This document shows, piece after piece, positions 34,494-43,413 of a stretch of DNA of 64,000 nt (the stretch's first letter is position 1; every line of letters begins with the position of its first letter). The translations under genes and the position numbers were made by a program. The stretch is from Thermanaerovibrio velox DSM 12556 (GTDB lineage: Bacteria; Synergistota; Synergistia; Synergistales; Synergistaceae): contig NZ_CM001377.1 of assembly GCF_000237825.1 (NCBI RefSeq), positions 1,240,001-1,304,000 of the forward strand, in the 5' to 3' direction. A model generated the notes under the pieces. It had not been told where the DNA came from. It ran no database searches and worked only from the letters and a program-made list of their open reading frames with translations.

Positions 34494-35489
34494 TCAACGG
34501 GGCCTAGCTTCCGCACTGGAACTCCTCTCCACCAAACTACAGTTTATCACCCTTGTGACCGGCTCAAAGCAACCCGATCCCATCCGGGCAACCACCAAAT
34601 CCACCGCAGCTGCCCCCATCTCCTCTATCGGTTGGGCAACGGTGGTCAAGGGAGGCACGAAGAACCGCCCTATGGATATCCCGTCAAATCCAACCACCGA
34701 AAGATCCGCAGGAACCGAAAGTCCAAGATCCCTGGCGGCCCTAAGAGCTCCCAATGCCATAAGATCGTTCATCGCGAAGATCCCGGTTAACGACTGGTCC
34801 TTAAGCATCTCCAAAGCAAGCTCATACCCGGCAGGACAGGTGAAGTCACCCCACGCCACGAGACTTGGGTCCAACGGAACTCCTTCCTCCGCAAGGGCCA
34901 TCTCAAACCCCCTCAGACGGTCCTCGCTCGGTCCAAGTCCCCTGGGCCCACAGATACAGCCTATCCTTCGGTGTCCAAGATCCAGAAGACATCGGGCCGC
35001 AAGATACCCGCCCCCAACGTTATCGGACTGGACGGAATCGACGGGAAGCCCCTGAATCTTCCTATCCACCATGACAACCGGTATCTCCAGCCCTGAAAGC
35101 ACCCGGGCCTGTTCCTCCGGGAACCCAAGGCCGACTATTATCATACCCCCCACCCGGTGGGACGTCATGGCCTCAACGGCCCGCCTCTCCCTGTCAGGCT
35201 GCCCCGATGAGCTTGCCATCATCATGGAGAGACCCAGCTCATAACACCGATCCTCCACCGCCCTTGCCACCTCCGCAAAGTAGGGATTGGTGGCATCGGG
35301 AACCACGAGCCCCAGGAGAGGCGCCCCCTTGCGCCTTAGGCTCCGAGCCATCATGTTGGGTCTGTAACCCAGGGAATCAACGGCCCTAAGCACCCTTTCG
35401 CGGGTTGTAGGATCCACCCTCCTGGTACCGTTTAGGACGTGGGACACAGTAGACACCGATACCCCCGCAAGCAAAGCCACGTCCTTCAT
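34494..35489 (-). CDS. LacI-family regulator of the nucleoside/ribose locus
   Basis: This protein of about 331 residues starts with the LacI helix-turn-helix: M-K-D-V-A-L-L-A-G-V-S-V-S-T-V-S-H-V-L-N-G. A hinge and a periplasmic-binding-fold effector domain follow (about 60-330), with I-F-A-M-N-D-L-M-A-L-G and V-G-F-D-G. Start codons at 35513, 35498 and 35489 are all in frame; 35489 gives the normal family start, while 35513 has no ribosome site and nearly touches the operator. Its neighbours suggest that ribose or a nucleoside is the effector; this is inferred. Confidence 0.88.
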   Translation of the reverse strand: MKDVALLAGVSVSTVSHVLNGTRRVDPTTRERVLRAVDSLGYRPNMMARSLRRKGAPLLGLVVPDATNPYFAEVARAVEDRCYELGLSMMMASSSGQPDRERRAVEAMTSHRVGGMIIVGLGFPEEQARVLSGLEIPVVMVDRKIQGLPVDSVQSDNVGGGYLAARCLLDLGHRRIGCICGPRGLGPSEDRLRGFEMALAEEGVPLDPSLVAWGDFTCPAGYELALEMLKDQSLTGIFAMNDLMALGALRAARDLGLSVPADLSVVGFDGISIGRFFVPPLTTVAQPIEEMGAAAVDLVVARMGSGCFEPVTRVINCSLVERSSSAEARPR

Positions 35490-35515
35490 GGTCACCAAAT
35501 CGTATCCCCCCATGG

Positions 35516-35543
35516 GCGCAAAGGATTGCGCAATCCTTTGCGC
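35516..35543. promoter_or_regulatory. Perfect 28-bp palindromic operator between lacI-type gene and ribokinase
   Basis: Every base of 35516-35543 fits a perfect palindrome whose core is AAGGATTGCGCAATCCTT, flanked by GCGCA and TGCGC. The central CG is typical of LacI-family sites. It lies three bases downstream of the lacI -10 box, so bound repressor would block its own transcription start and could also act on the divergent ribokinase gene. Confidence 0.8.
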
Positions 35544-35545
35544 GT

Positions 35546-35574
35546 ATGCTACTTTTACATCAAGACATTGTCAA
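35546..35574 (-). promoter_or_regulatory. Promoter of the LacI-family gene
   Basis: On the minus strand TTGACA (35574-35569) and TAGCAT (35551-35546) are exactly 17 bases apart, directly upstream of the palindromic operator. I could not assign a clear promoter for ribokinase on the other strand. Confidence 0.65.
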
Positions 35575-35632
35575 CAACTTTTTGGATTTTATCACCCAAG
35601 AAAACCAACCAAATTTTAAGGAAGTGATCTCC

Positions 35633-36520
35633 TTGGCTAGGATAGTGGTGGTGGGCTCCCTTAACATGGACATGATAATGCGGGCGGAACGAATGCCCAT
35701 GAAGGGGGAGACCCTTACGGGCGGGACCTTCTCCACCGCAGAGGGCGGAAAGGGAGGCAACCAGGCGGTGGCGTGCTCCAGGATGGGGGCAAAGGTCACG
35801 ATGATGGGCAAGGTCGGACAAGATCAGTTTGGGGATCTGCTCCTGGATAGCCTCTTGCGGGAGGGCATAGAGGCAAGGGTACTTAGGTCCTCCATCCATA
35901 CCGGGGTGGCCCAGATAACGGTTTTCCAAGATGATAACGCAATCATAGTGGCCCCAGGAGCTAACCGGGACCTGCATCCCGAGGATCTGGACCTAGGTTG
36001 TTTCACCGGCGCGGATGGGGCAATATTCCAAATGGAGATCCCCATCGAGACTGTGGAAGCCGGGCTAAAGGGCGCCAAGGAAAGGGGCTGCACCACATTT
36101 CTTAACCCATCACCCATAAGGCCGATCGGGGAAGAAGCCCTCTCAAACTGCGACTACATGGTCCTGAACCATGTGGAGCTACGCCAATTGACCGGAGAGG
36201 ATCAACCGGATGCAGGCATCAGGAAGCTGCTAGCCCTTGGGGTCAGAGGAGTGGTGCTAACCATGGGGTCCAAGGGAGCAAGCTTCGCCTACCAAGAAAG
36301 ACTTGGGACGATGGGGGCCCCAAAGATAAATGTCGTGGACTCCACCGGGGCAGGGGACGCTTTCATGGGGGCCTTCGCGGTTATGATATGTGAAGGAAGT
36401 CCCATGGAAGAGGCGGTTAAGGCGGGTATAGCGGCAGGATCCTTGGCATGTCTAAGGGAAGGGGCTCAGCCCTCCATGCCATATCGGGAACAAGTTTTTA
36501 GATCCATGGCCTCCATGTAG
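35633..36520 (+). CDS. rbsK: Ribokinase
   Basis: This 295-residue PfkB-family kinase phosphorylates ribose. It has V-V-G-S-L-N-M-D-M, G-G-T-F-S-T-A-E-G-G-K-G-G-N-Q-A-V (split here as the sugar-binding G-G-K-G-x-N), and the catalytic D-S-T-G-A-G-D-A-F-M-G-A near residue 240. TTG at 35633 has AAGGAAG eight bases upstream; an earlier in-frame start has no such site. It would use ribose released by the nucleoside hydrolase of the neighbouring operon. Confidence 0.9.
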   Translation: MARIVVVGSLNMDMIMRAERMPMKGETLTGGTFSTAEGGKGGNQAVACSRMGAKVTMMGKVGQDQFGDLLLDSLLREGIEARVLRSSIHTGVAQITVFQDDNAIIVAPGANRDLHPEDLDLGCFTGADGAIFQMEIPIETVEAGLKGAKERGCTTFLNPSPIRPIGEEALSNCDYMVLNHVELRQLTGEDQPDAGIRKLLALGVRGVVLTMGSKGASFAYQERLGTMGAPKINVVDSTGAGDAFMGAFAVMICEGSPMEEAVKAGIAAGSLACLREGAQPSMPYREQVFRSMASM

Positions 36521-36529
36521 ACGCACAAA

Positions 36530-36559
36530 CCCCCCGGCCCTCTAATCAGAGCCGGGGGG
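36530..36559. terminator. Hairpin between ribokinase and chemoreceptor genes
   Basis: CCCCCCGG pairs with CCGGGGGG, with CTCT/AGAG continuing inside (36530-36559). It lies between two convergent genes. Only TTTG follows on the minus strand, so termination is plausible but not textbook. Confidence 0.5.
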
Positions 36560-36602
36560 AACGACTACCTGGGCTTAGAGAAACATCCCGCAGCCCCTAG
36601 AT

Positions 36603-38369
36603 CTAGCCCCTTGGAGGAGGCAGGTAAGACCCAGTTTGGCCCCCGTCGGCAAGCAACTGCTCGTGATGCGTCTTGAACCTGGAGATCATTCCCAATAGGT
36701 CCGAGGCAAGCCTCACCATGTCCTCCGCCCCCTCCGCAACCCTCTCCGCCGCCTTGGCCACTTGAGACATCTGGTCCCTAACCACATCCGAAGAGGAGGC
36801 CACACTGGAGACCTCGGAAGCTATGTCCCTCACCGCGGAGGATATCTCCGCACTGGAGGCCGCCTGCTCCTCCGATACCGCCGCCAGGTCCTGGGTGGCG
36901 GAGGCTATCTCGGCGAGGACGGATATGATCCCCTCTATGGTCCCCTTGGCCTCCATTGCCAAGGAGGAAGCCTCCTGGGAGAGACGGGAGTCCGCATCCG
37001 ACGACTCCACAACCCTCTTGAGCTCCTGGGTTATGGTGTTTGCCAGGTCCGATATCTTCCTCGCCGCCTCGTTTGACTCCTCCGCTAGCTTTCGAACCTC
37101 CTCGGCGACCACCGCGAACCCCCTCCCGTGTTCTCCCGCCCGGGCGGCCTCTATGGCGGCGTTCAGGGCCAAAAGGTTGGTCTGATCTGCTATGCCGCTT
37201 ATCTCTGCCACGAAGGACTGGATCTCCCTGGCGCTGTCCACAAGACGCCTTACCTCCCCGGCCATGGTGCCTGAGGCTTCCGCAACGTTCCCTATGCGCT
37301 GGGTCACCAGGGCTACCGCGGAGGCCCCGTCTTCCCCAAGGGCCCTGGCCCTCTCGACCCTCTCGGCGATCTCGGTGCTCCTCTGGGCAGACATCTGCGA
37401 ACCAGACGACACCTCCTCCACGGAAGAGCTTATCTCCGCGGCGGCGGCAGACAGGGAATCCATCTGCCTCGATACTTCGTCCACGTTCGCCTTGGACTCC
37501 TGGGCAGCCGCAATGGTCTCCTCCGAAACCGCCGCAAAGTCCTGCCCCTCCTTGCTCAAACTATCCGCCACGGCCCTTATATCCTCCATGGAGCGGCTGA
37601 GGCTTAGGGTCATTTCGTTGAGCGAACGCCCCATCGACGCTACCTCGTCGGATCCATGGTCGTCAAAGACCACGGATAAGTCCCCTTCCGCAAAGGCCTT
37701 GACCCCCTTCTCCATGGAAGCAAGGCGCCTAGCTATGCTGAGGCTCACAAAAACGGCCGCCGCCAAAACAAGCACCGACAACGATACGGAGACGACACCC
37801 ACAATCCAAAGGGCCCTTTGAGAATACCTGCGATTATCCTCGTTCCGCCTTGCCGCCTCCTCCCGTAGGTAGTTGGCAAGGCCTCTCATCTCCTTTTGAT
37901 ATCCCTCAAAGGCCTGGAAACCCCTCTGCTCGAATATGCCCCGGGCCTCCTCCCCTCGGCCGGCCTTCGCAAGATCCAAAGCCTCCAGCAGGATAGCCCT
38001 ATAGGCCTTCAGCAGCTCCTTGGCCTTGGGAAGGTGCTCCTTCTCGTAATCGGTCAACACCGTAGCCTCCCAGGCGGAGATGTTCTCGTCCACCTGCTTC
38101 GCCCTCCTGGAGATATCGCTCACCAGCTGCTCCGCCTTAGCGGGGTCGGAGGTGAGGTAGAGCCTCAAAAGGTTCCCCTGGATGGCACGGCCGTGCACCA
38201 GACAGTCCATGGCAAGCACCGAGGGCACGAAGAAGTCCTTATACATCCCCTCGGCCAAGCTCAACGACTTATTCTCCATGTGTACGGACATGGAAAGCAC
38301 CGCCACCAGAAGCATACCCATGATCGCTATCATGGTTAACAACTTAGCCTTTATGCTGAACCCCTTCAT
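36603..38369 (-). CDS. Methyl-accepting chemotaxis protein
   Basis: This 588-residue chemoreceptor has a first membrane segment (about 9-28). An outer four-helix sensor of about 155 residues (with [11 protein letters not shown]) follows, then a second segment (about 188-212) and a HAMP linker. The cytoplasmic signalling hairpin tip contains [21 protein letters not shown]. The tip would bind CheA and CheW, whose genes are not in this window. The ligand is unknown. The start has GGAGGTGA upstream, and no C-terminal CheR-docking pentapeptide is seen. Confidence 0.93.
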   Translation of the reverse strand: MKGFSIKAKLLTMIAIMGMLLVAVLSMSVHMENKSLSLAEGMYKDFFVPSVLAMDCLVHGRAIQGNLLRLYLTSDPAKAEQLVSDISRRAKQVDENISAWEATVLTDYEKEHLPKAKELLKAYRAILLEALDLAKAGRGEEARGIFEQRGFQAFEGYQKEMRGLANYLREEAARRNEDNRRYSQRALWIVGVVSVSLSVLVLAAAVFVSLSIARRLASMEKGVKAFAEGDLSVVFDDHGSDEVASMGRSLNEMTLSLSRSMEDIRAVADSLSKEGQDFAAVSEETIAAAQESKANVDEVSRQMDSLSAAAAEISSSVEEVSSGSQMSAQRSTEIAERVERARALGEDGASAVALVTQRIGNVAEASGTMAGEVRRLVDSAREIQSFVAEISGIADQTNLLALNAAIEAARAGEHGRGFAVVAEEVRKLAEESNEAARKISDLANTITQELKRVVESSDADSRLSQEASSLAMEAKGTIEGIISVLAEIASATQDLAAVSEEQAASSAEISSAVRDIASEVSSVASSSDVVRDQMSQVAKAAERVAEGAEDMVRLASDLLGMISRFKTHHEQLLADGGQTGSYLPPPRG

Positions 38370-38420
38370 TCAATCGTCACCTCCAAACACCTCGGTGCCC
38401 GGCAATAGGAAGCGAAAAGC

Positions 38421-39770
38421 TCAATTTCCACCCTGCCCTAGCAAAGTCTTGATAGCCTCCCGGATCTTCGAAACCTCGCTTCCCGCCCTTCTCGCCAGCT
38501 CCTTCAGTGGCAAGCCCCTTGCCCCCTCAAGGTCCTCGGGCCATCCGGCGGCTTTGAGTATCCTCGTAACCTCAAGACCATAAACGGAAGCCACCTCCTC
38601 TAGGGTTTGGCTGCCCTTTATGGAGTCAGGATCCAGCACCCCCTTTCTGCTCTTAGGCGCAGAGGCCAGATAAGCCCTTAGCAAGACCTTCACCTTCTCG
38701 TCATCCACCCCGGGGAGCTTCTTAAGCGCCACATCCCTTGGAACCCCTTCGTCAAACCCTGCGGCCTTTATGAACTCCTCTGCACTTAGCCCCACCTGTC
38801 CTGCCGCCTGCTCCACCGTCATCCACCCGAAAATACCCTCCACCGGATCCGATGCAGCCTCTTTCGATATGGAATAGTGGGTCCTCCACAGGCCGGTGCA
38901 GCGGGCAACACCATATGCCAGAAAAAATACCGTCAACCCCGCAAGCCCGAGGACGAGGGGGGTTAACCTGAAACGTCTCAAACCAAAACCCAATGTCCCC
39001 CTTACAGGACAGGACTCCACGCACTCCCCGCATGAGATGCAGTCCCCGCTGGACACAGTGTGAGACTTGGAAACCACAATACCCATCGGGCAGGCCCTGT
39101 CACAGGCTCCGCAATTTACACACGTATCCGCGTTTCTCACAACCCTTGTAAGACTTACCCGCTGGAGAAGCCATAGGGCCCCTCCCAATGGACATAGGTA
39201 CCTGCAGAAGAAACGGGAGACAAACATGGCAGCCCCCATGACGAACAGGAATAGCACCATGAACCCAACGGGGGACGAGGAGACCTCCCTCCACCCGCCA
39301 CTGAGATGAGCCCAGCTTACCCACGGATCGTAGGGCCTCATCACCAGGGTCCCAAAACTCCAGGTAAAAACCAGAACCACCACCAAGATGACTATTTTCA
39401 AATACCTACCCCAAGACTCAAGCCATCGAGGCACACGGGAGACGCCAATGCGCTTGCCCAAAACACCGGCGGCCTCACCGATGGCCCCCAGGGGACATAT
39501 CCAGCCGCAGAAGACCCTCCCAAGGGAAATAGTCATGAAAGCCACGACCAGCCCCAGTATGAGAGAACTGGGAGCCGTCCTCTTGAGGAACGCCCCCTCC
39601 CTTATGTAGGAGTAAAGGCTCTCAAGGCCCCCAAAGGGACAAAGAGCATCCATCGGCGGAACCCCCATGGGACCTCCACCTACCACTTGATGCCTATAGG
39701 CCACCCAGGTTGTAAAGGCTAGGAACATCCCCATGGATATGTACCGGATCAACCGAGATACCCTCAACAT
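38421..39770 (-). CDS. NapH/MauN-like membrane polyferredoxin with C-terminal repeats
   Basis: This protein of about 449 residues has around five membrane segments. The NapH-type loop C-P-F-G-G-L-E-S-L and two C-G-W-I-C-P-L-G / C-R-Y-L-C-P-L-G motifs are present. Two 4Fe-4S clusters follow: C-V-N-C-G-A-C-D-R-A-C-P and C-I-S-C-G-E-C-V-E-S-C-P. A last membrane segment leads to a soluble tail of about 150 residues. The tail holds two related repeats of about 40 residues, E-x-A-x-x-x-G-L-x-x-x-x-(F/I)-(I/L)-K-A-A-G. The core would move electrons across or along the membrane. ATG at 39770 is preferred over the upstream frame. Confidence 0.85.
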   Translation of the reverse strand: MLRVSRLIRYISMGMFLAFTTWVAYRHQVVGGGPMGVPPMDALCPFGGLESLYSYIREGAFLKRTAPSSLILGLVVAFMTISLGRVFCGWICPLGAIGEAAGVLGKRIGVSRVPRWLESWGRYLKIVILVVVLVFTWSFGTLVMRPYDPWVSWAHLSGGWREVSSSPVGFMVLFLFVMGAAMFVSRFFCRYLCPLGGALWLLQRVSLTRVVRNADTCVNCGACDRACPMGIVVSKSHTVSSGDCISCGECVESCPVRGTLGFGLRRFRLTPLVLGLAGLTVFFLAYGVARCTGLWRTHYSISKEAASDPVEGIFGWMTVEQAAGQVGLSAEEFIKAAGFDEGVPRDVALKKLPGVDDEKVKVLLRAYLASAPKSRKGVLDPDSIKGSQTLEEVASVYGLEVTRILKAAGWPEDLEGARGLPLKELARRAGSEVSKIREAIKTLLGQGGN

Positions 39771-39869
39771 TAGCACCCCCAGTCCTTGAGGTCGCTCCAA
39801 CGACTAAACAGAGCATCCAAGCGAAAATCCAATCCAGCCTAGACAACACTATCTGTTTTGCTTTTCGCA

Positions 39870-39897
39870 ATTCTATCATTTTTCCCTAAAACAGCAA
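39870..39897 (-). promoter_or_regulatory. Promoter of the NapH-like gene
   Basis: On the minus strand TTGCTG (39897-39892) and TAGAAT (39875-39870) are 16 bases apart, about 100 bases before the start codon. Confidence 0.5.
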
Positions 39898-39911
39898 TCG
39901 CTTCATGGGGG

Positions 39912-39941
39912 TGGACAAACCCCACCTGAATGTGGTATTTA
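39912..39941 (+). promoter_or_regulatory. Promoter of tRNA-Leu
   Basis: TGGACA at 39912-39917 and TATTTA at 39936-39941 are 18 bases apart. The predicted start is about 12 bases before the tRNA. Confidence 0.45.
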
Positions 39942-39959
39942 TATCCCCGTTCCTCGCTT

Positions 39960-40045
39960 GCCGGGGTGGCGGAATGGCAGACGCAGCGGACTCAAAATCC
40001 GCCGTGGGCAACCACGTGGGGGTTCGAGTCCCCCCCCCGGCACCA
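39960..40045 (+). tRNA. tRNA-Leu (anticodon CAA)
   Basis: The acceptor arms GCCGGGG (39960-39966) and CCCCGGC (40035-40041) pair fully and CCA is encoded at the end. The anticodon stem GCGGA/TCCGC closes the loop CTCAAAA, giving anticodon CAA, which reads TTG. A long variable arm (CGTGGGCAACCACG) marks a class II tRNA, and GGTTCGAGTCC is the T arm. TTG is used often as leucine and as a start codon here. Confidence 0.96.
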
Positions 40046-40068
40046 TTTTTTAAAGAAATCGTATCTGA

Positions 40069-40106
40069 GGAGCCCATGCCCTCTCGGCCCATGGGCTCCC
40101 TTTTTT
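40069..40106 (+). terminator. Terminator after tRNA-Leu
   Basis: GGAGCCCATG (40069-40078) pairs perfectly with CATGGGCTCC (40090-40099), followed by CTTTTTTATTTT. Confidence 0.92.
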
Positions 40107-40194
40107 ATTTTCGTTGCCCCTCCCAATGGCCCGGAGCTCAAGCGTAGAACTTACTTAAGCGACATATCCCAACCGCTGCATCGAAATATTAGGG

Positions 40195-40200
40195 TATAAT
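40195..40200 (+). promoter_or_regulatory. -10 box of the membrane protein gene
   Basis: A consensus TATAAT stands alone at 40195-40200, about 108 bases before the GTG start at 40308. No clear -35 is visible. Confidence 0.4.
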
Positions 40201-40307
40201 GCCATGTAACTCCAAACCCCACCCCATATAGCCCTAGGAAATAACACTTCCTCTTCCCCATTGGAGTTAACTTGGATAAGCCAAATCACGCAAAGGGGGG
40301 ATATGGC

Positions 40308-41504
40308 GTGGGAAACATCAAAGGTCGTCTCGATCCGGAAGCATCGGTACTAGCCATAGGCGGTTCGGTGGCCCTAACCGCGGGGGCCACGGGGCTCATC
40401 CTAAACCCCGAAGGGTTGTATCAAAACGGCTTCCTCGGGCTCATGACCTTCCTGTTCGGGATCAGCACCATAGCCCTGGGGAAATCCCCTATCGGGGAGG
40501 CAGGAGGGTGGAGGTTAAAGCTCGTGGGTGGAACCATCCTGGCTCTCATCGGGATGACCACCGCTTTCCTGCCCGACAGCCCTGAACGATATACCCGGTG
40601 GATCCTGTTCATGTGTTTATGCCCAGGAGGGCTGGCACAACTCATGGAGATGCTCCTCTCCAATCGCAAGTTGCCCACATGGAAGGCCCAAGGAGGGCCC
40701 TTAAAAACCCTCGCCATAACCTGCATAGGGGTCTACTGCGCATCTGTCCTTCTGGGTGCGGCGGTGCTGCTGCCTCAAAAACCCCTCACTCCACTAGGGA
40801 AAGCCCAGTGGGCCCTGGCCTCAGCCTACGGCATCGGACTTCTTGTACTTAGCTTACTCATAGCAAGAGTTCGAGAGATATACCCCAAACCGGAAGAAGA
40901 GCTACGGCTCCCGATAATGCGGATGGAAAGGTCCATGATGTTCGTAACCGGAATCTTCATGACCGCCCTGGGGATCACACTGATACCGGTAAGTTTGGGG
41001 ATCCTAAAGTTCTCCGGGGACGCCCAGCTGGGGCTCCTGCTTATAATCATGTCTATACAGATCATGGCTACCGGGAACACACCGCTTGGCATGATGGCCC
41101 CTCCGCAGATTGGCATGCCCCTTGGGGTGTTCGGTTCCGTCCTGGGAACCCTATCATCCCTCATACCAGGAGCCCTCACGGTGCCCCTCACAATCACCGT
41201 GGCAGTGTTTAACCTGGCAGGAGGGGCATTAGGTCTGAAGGGGCTTGGCCTGTCAAGGTCTAAAACAATGGAAGCTTTAATAAAGATGGGGAGGGAAAAG
41301 CCCCCCTCCCCCCTCATAGGCCTATGGCAGGTTCAAACCGCCATGAACTGCATATCCATACTCTTTGGGATCTCCATGCTGGTCCGGCACCTCATCCCGG
41401 GCTGGATTGTGGGGATGATACTCACCATGAACGGTCTTATGCTTATGGTGATGATGCGGCTTTTAGATGAAATCCAACGCCTTTCGTCACCACCAAACGC
41501 CTGA
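40308..41504 (+). CDS. Multi-pass membrane protein of unknown function
   Basis: This protein of about 398 residues has ten or more hydrophobic segments and very short polar loops. It seems to hold two related halves, each beginning with a G-I-L/T-A-L-G type helix pair (I-G-G-S-V-A-L-T-A-G-A-T-G and V-T-G-I-F-M-T-A-L-G-I-T). No transporter or enzyme motif is visible. GTG at 40308 has GGGGGG seven bases upstream; TTG at 40272 is also in frame but lacks a ribosome site. It is flanked by a tRNA and a convergent SDR gene, so context does not help. Confidence 0.6.
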   Translation: MGNIKGRLDPEASVLAIGGSVALTAGATGLILNPEGLYQNGFLGLMTFLFGISTIALGKSPIGEAGGWRLKLVGGTILALIGMTTAFLPDSPERYTRWILFMCLCPGGLAQLMEMLLSNRKLPTWKAQGGPLKTLAITCIGVYCASVLLGAAVLLPQKPLTPLGKAQWALASAYGIGLLVLSLLIARVREIYPKPEEELRLPIMRMERSMMFVTGIFMTALGITLIPVSLGILKFSGDAQLGLLLIIMSIQIMATGNTPLGMMAPPQIGMPLGVFGSVLGTLSSLIPGALTVPLTITVAVFNLAGGALGLKGLGLSRSKTMEALIKMGREKPPSPLIGLWQVQTAMNCISILFGISMLVRHLIPGWIVGMILTMNGLMLMVMMRLLDEIQRLSSPPNA

Positions 41505-41524
41505 TCAGCGCTCGAACGAAAGGC

Positions 41525-42325
41525 TTAAAAGTACGTGCCCTTGGTCCTATAGTTCTCCCGCCGCTCCGCCGCCAACTTCCTCGCCAGGTCATCAAAGGCC
41601 TTGCGGTCCATGCGGTAAAGCTCCCCCATCTTGCGGGCGAAATCCGGGAAGGCTATGACCACCTGCCCCTTCTCCATGCCGTCAAATATGGCGTCCACCG
41701 CCTCCTCCACCGATATGGAGTCCGCCGGGGGCTCCAGGTCACCAAATATGGGGGTCCTCACGTTACCAGGGCAGAAAACGCTGAACTTAAGCCCCTCGGC
41801 CTCAAGCTCGTACTGCAGGCTTTCGGTCATGGATATGACCGCCGCCTTCGTGGCAGCGTAAACCGCTTGATAGGGCACCGGCACCAGGCCCGCAATCGAA
41901 CCAGCGTTCACCACATGCCCAAACCCCTGTTCCCTCATTATGGGAATGGCGGAATAGGTGCCGTAGACCACCCCCATGACGTTAAGGTTCACCATGAAAC
42001 GCCATATGTCAAAGGTTATCCTCTCGGTGGGAAGAGTCATACCCATCCCCGCCACGTTGAAGACCATGTCAAGCCGCCCACCCTTCTCCCTGGATGAGCG
42101 GATAAGCCCTGTCACCTGTTCCTCTACCGTGACATCCGCGACAACCCCAAAGACCCTCCCCGGATAAGACCTGTTAAGCCTGTCCACCTGGCTCAACAGC
42201 GGATCCTCTTTCAGGTCCCCCATGAATACCGCCCTAGCGCCCCCCCTAAGAAGCCCCTCGGCTATTCCAAGCCCGATACCCGAAGCCGCCCCTGTGACCA
42301 CCGCCACCTTGCCGCTGCAATCCAC
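41525..42325 (-). CDS. Short-chain dehydrogenase/reductase
   Basis: This 266-residue classical SDR has the cofactor loop T-G-A-A-S-G-I-G-L-G, N-V-A-G-M-G (N-N-A-G equivalent), the catalytic Ser in N-A-G-S-I-A-G-L, and Y-A-A-T-K. P-G-N-V-R-T-P follows the active site. G-D-L-K at the end of the second strand suggests a choice of NAD(H). GTG at 42325 follows GGGGG with suitable spacing. The gene lies 47 bases downstream of the acetoacetate-decarboxylase-like gene, so a 3-oxo or 3-hydroxy acid is a sensible but unproven substrate. Confidence 0.85.
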   Translation of the reverse strand: MDCSGKVAVVTGAASGIGLGIAEGLLRGGARAVFMGDLKEDPLLSQVDRLNRSYPGRVFGVVADVTVEEQVTGLIRSSREKGGRLDMVFNVAGMGMTLPTERITFDIWRFMVNLNVMGVVYGTYSAIPIMREQGFGHVVNAGSIAGLVPVPYQAVYAATKAAVISMTESLQYELEAEGLKFSVFCPGNVRTPIFGDLEPPADSISVEEAVDAIFDGMEKGQVVIAFPDFARKMGELYRMDRKAFDDLARKLAAERRENYRTKGTYF

Positions 42326-42372
42326 CCTAGACACCCCCGTTCTGTAAGCACAGCCCCACAACAGCCACCACG

Positions 42373-43170
42373 CTAAAGAGCCCTGGAGGAGCCCACCTCA
42401 AGGACCGCGGATCCCCAGGTCATGAGAGCTCCCCGCCACCCAAGCACAGGCATATCAGCCAGGGCATCGATGATCCGCCACTGCACCGGATGCCTCTCAA
42501 AACCTATCTTAGTCCAAGAAACCAGGCCCATACCCCTCTGGGCGCTCCTAAAACTAACCCTCTGGGGATACAAGGTAGGCTGACTCAAGGCCCCTCCCGG
42601 ACCACCCAAGTTCGGTATGTACCTCCATCCGAAAAGGTTAACCCTCCCCTCCCGGTTCATGCCCGCCAAATCCTCGTCGGATATTCGCTCTCCTCCCCAA
42701 AAATCCAGGGAGCAAAACTGACATGACTCGTAGGCAGCCGAGGTAAACCAGTGATCCCCCACGTGCCTCTCCGAGGCTATCTGCGCAAAGAGCTTAGGCA
42801 CCCCGTCCTCCTCACGGCCCCCTATTATGGGACACGCCTTGTCCTCCCATACCACCAAAGCGTAGTCCCCCGTTATAACCTCACGTTCTCCAACGTATCT
42901 TGCAGGAACAGTGACCTGCAACAGCCTGTAATCCCCGCCTGACATCCACTTAACGTCTCTGCAGCTGGCATACTGGACGTCAACCCTCGGCTCAACCAGC
43001 TCAAAACACCCAGGCAAATAGTTCAGCAGCACCTCCGGATCGGTCTCAAAGCTCAGCCTCACGCAGGTCATGTCCCCGTACTCCGCCGCCACGGGTTCAA
43101 AAGCCCGGCCGGAAAAGTGCACCGGCATCGAATAGACCATGTCGTCCCTTAAACTGAAGCGCCCCCTCAT
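42373..43170 (-). CDS. Acetoacetate decarboxylase-family protein
   Basis: This protein of about 265 residues has the acetoacetate decarboxylase fold as judged by V-R-L-S-F-E-T-D-P-E, Y-R-L-L-Q-V-T-V-P-A-R-Y, G-D-Y-A-L-V-V-W-E-D-K and G-G-R-E-E-D-G-V-P-K-L-F-A (the enzyme's G-R-E-x-x-G-x-P-K). The family includes non-decarboxylases that use the same Lys. ATG at 43170 has GGAAGGGTGGG upstream; the open frame extends further up without a better site. The 243 bases between this gene and cbiB hold no other gene. Confidence 0.78.
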   Translation of the reverse strand: MRGRFSLRDDMVYSMPVHFSGRAFEPVAAEYGDMTCVRLSFETDPEVLLNYLPGCFELVEPRVDVQYASCRDVKWMSGGDYRLLQVTVPARYVGEREVITGDYALVVWEDKACPIIGGREEDGVPKLFAQIASERHVGDHWFTSAAYESCQFCSLDFWGGERISDEDLAGMNREGRVNLFGWRYIPNLGGPGGALSQPTLYPQRVSFRSAQRGMGLVSWTKIGFERHPVQWRIIDALADMPVLGWRGALMTWGSAVLEVGSSRAL

Positions 43171-43413
43171 CCCCAATCCCACCCTTCCAACCACAAAGAT
43201 GCCGCCCCAGAACCCAATCTTATCACCATATCTTCTAAATATTTCGCAAACACTCGGACGATTTTCATCCCACCTCGTCTCAAGGGTGGATATGGACCTC
43301 CTAAGACATCTGTTGTTGTAAAATGAGTTGGTTAGACGATCAGCACGCTTCACCATCCAACTGCCCCTACAAGGGCAAAGGACTCAAAAACACCCCGGAC
43401 GGGAGGGTTCGAT

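Noticed and set aside
35546-35632. Upstream extension of ribokinase
   Set aside because: The added residues do not fit the family and would start inside the LacI promoter.
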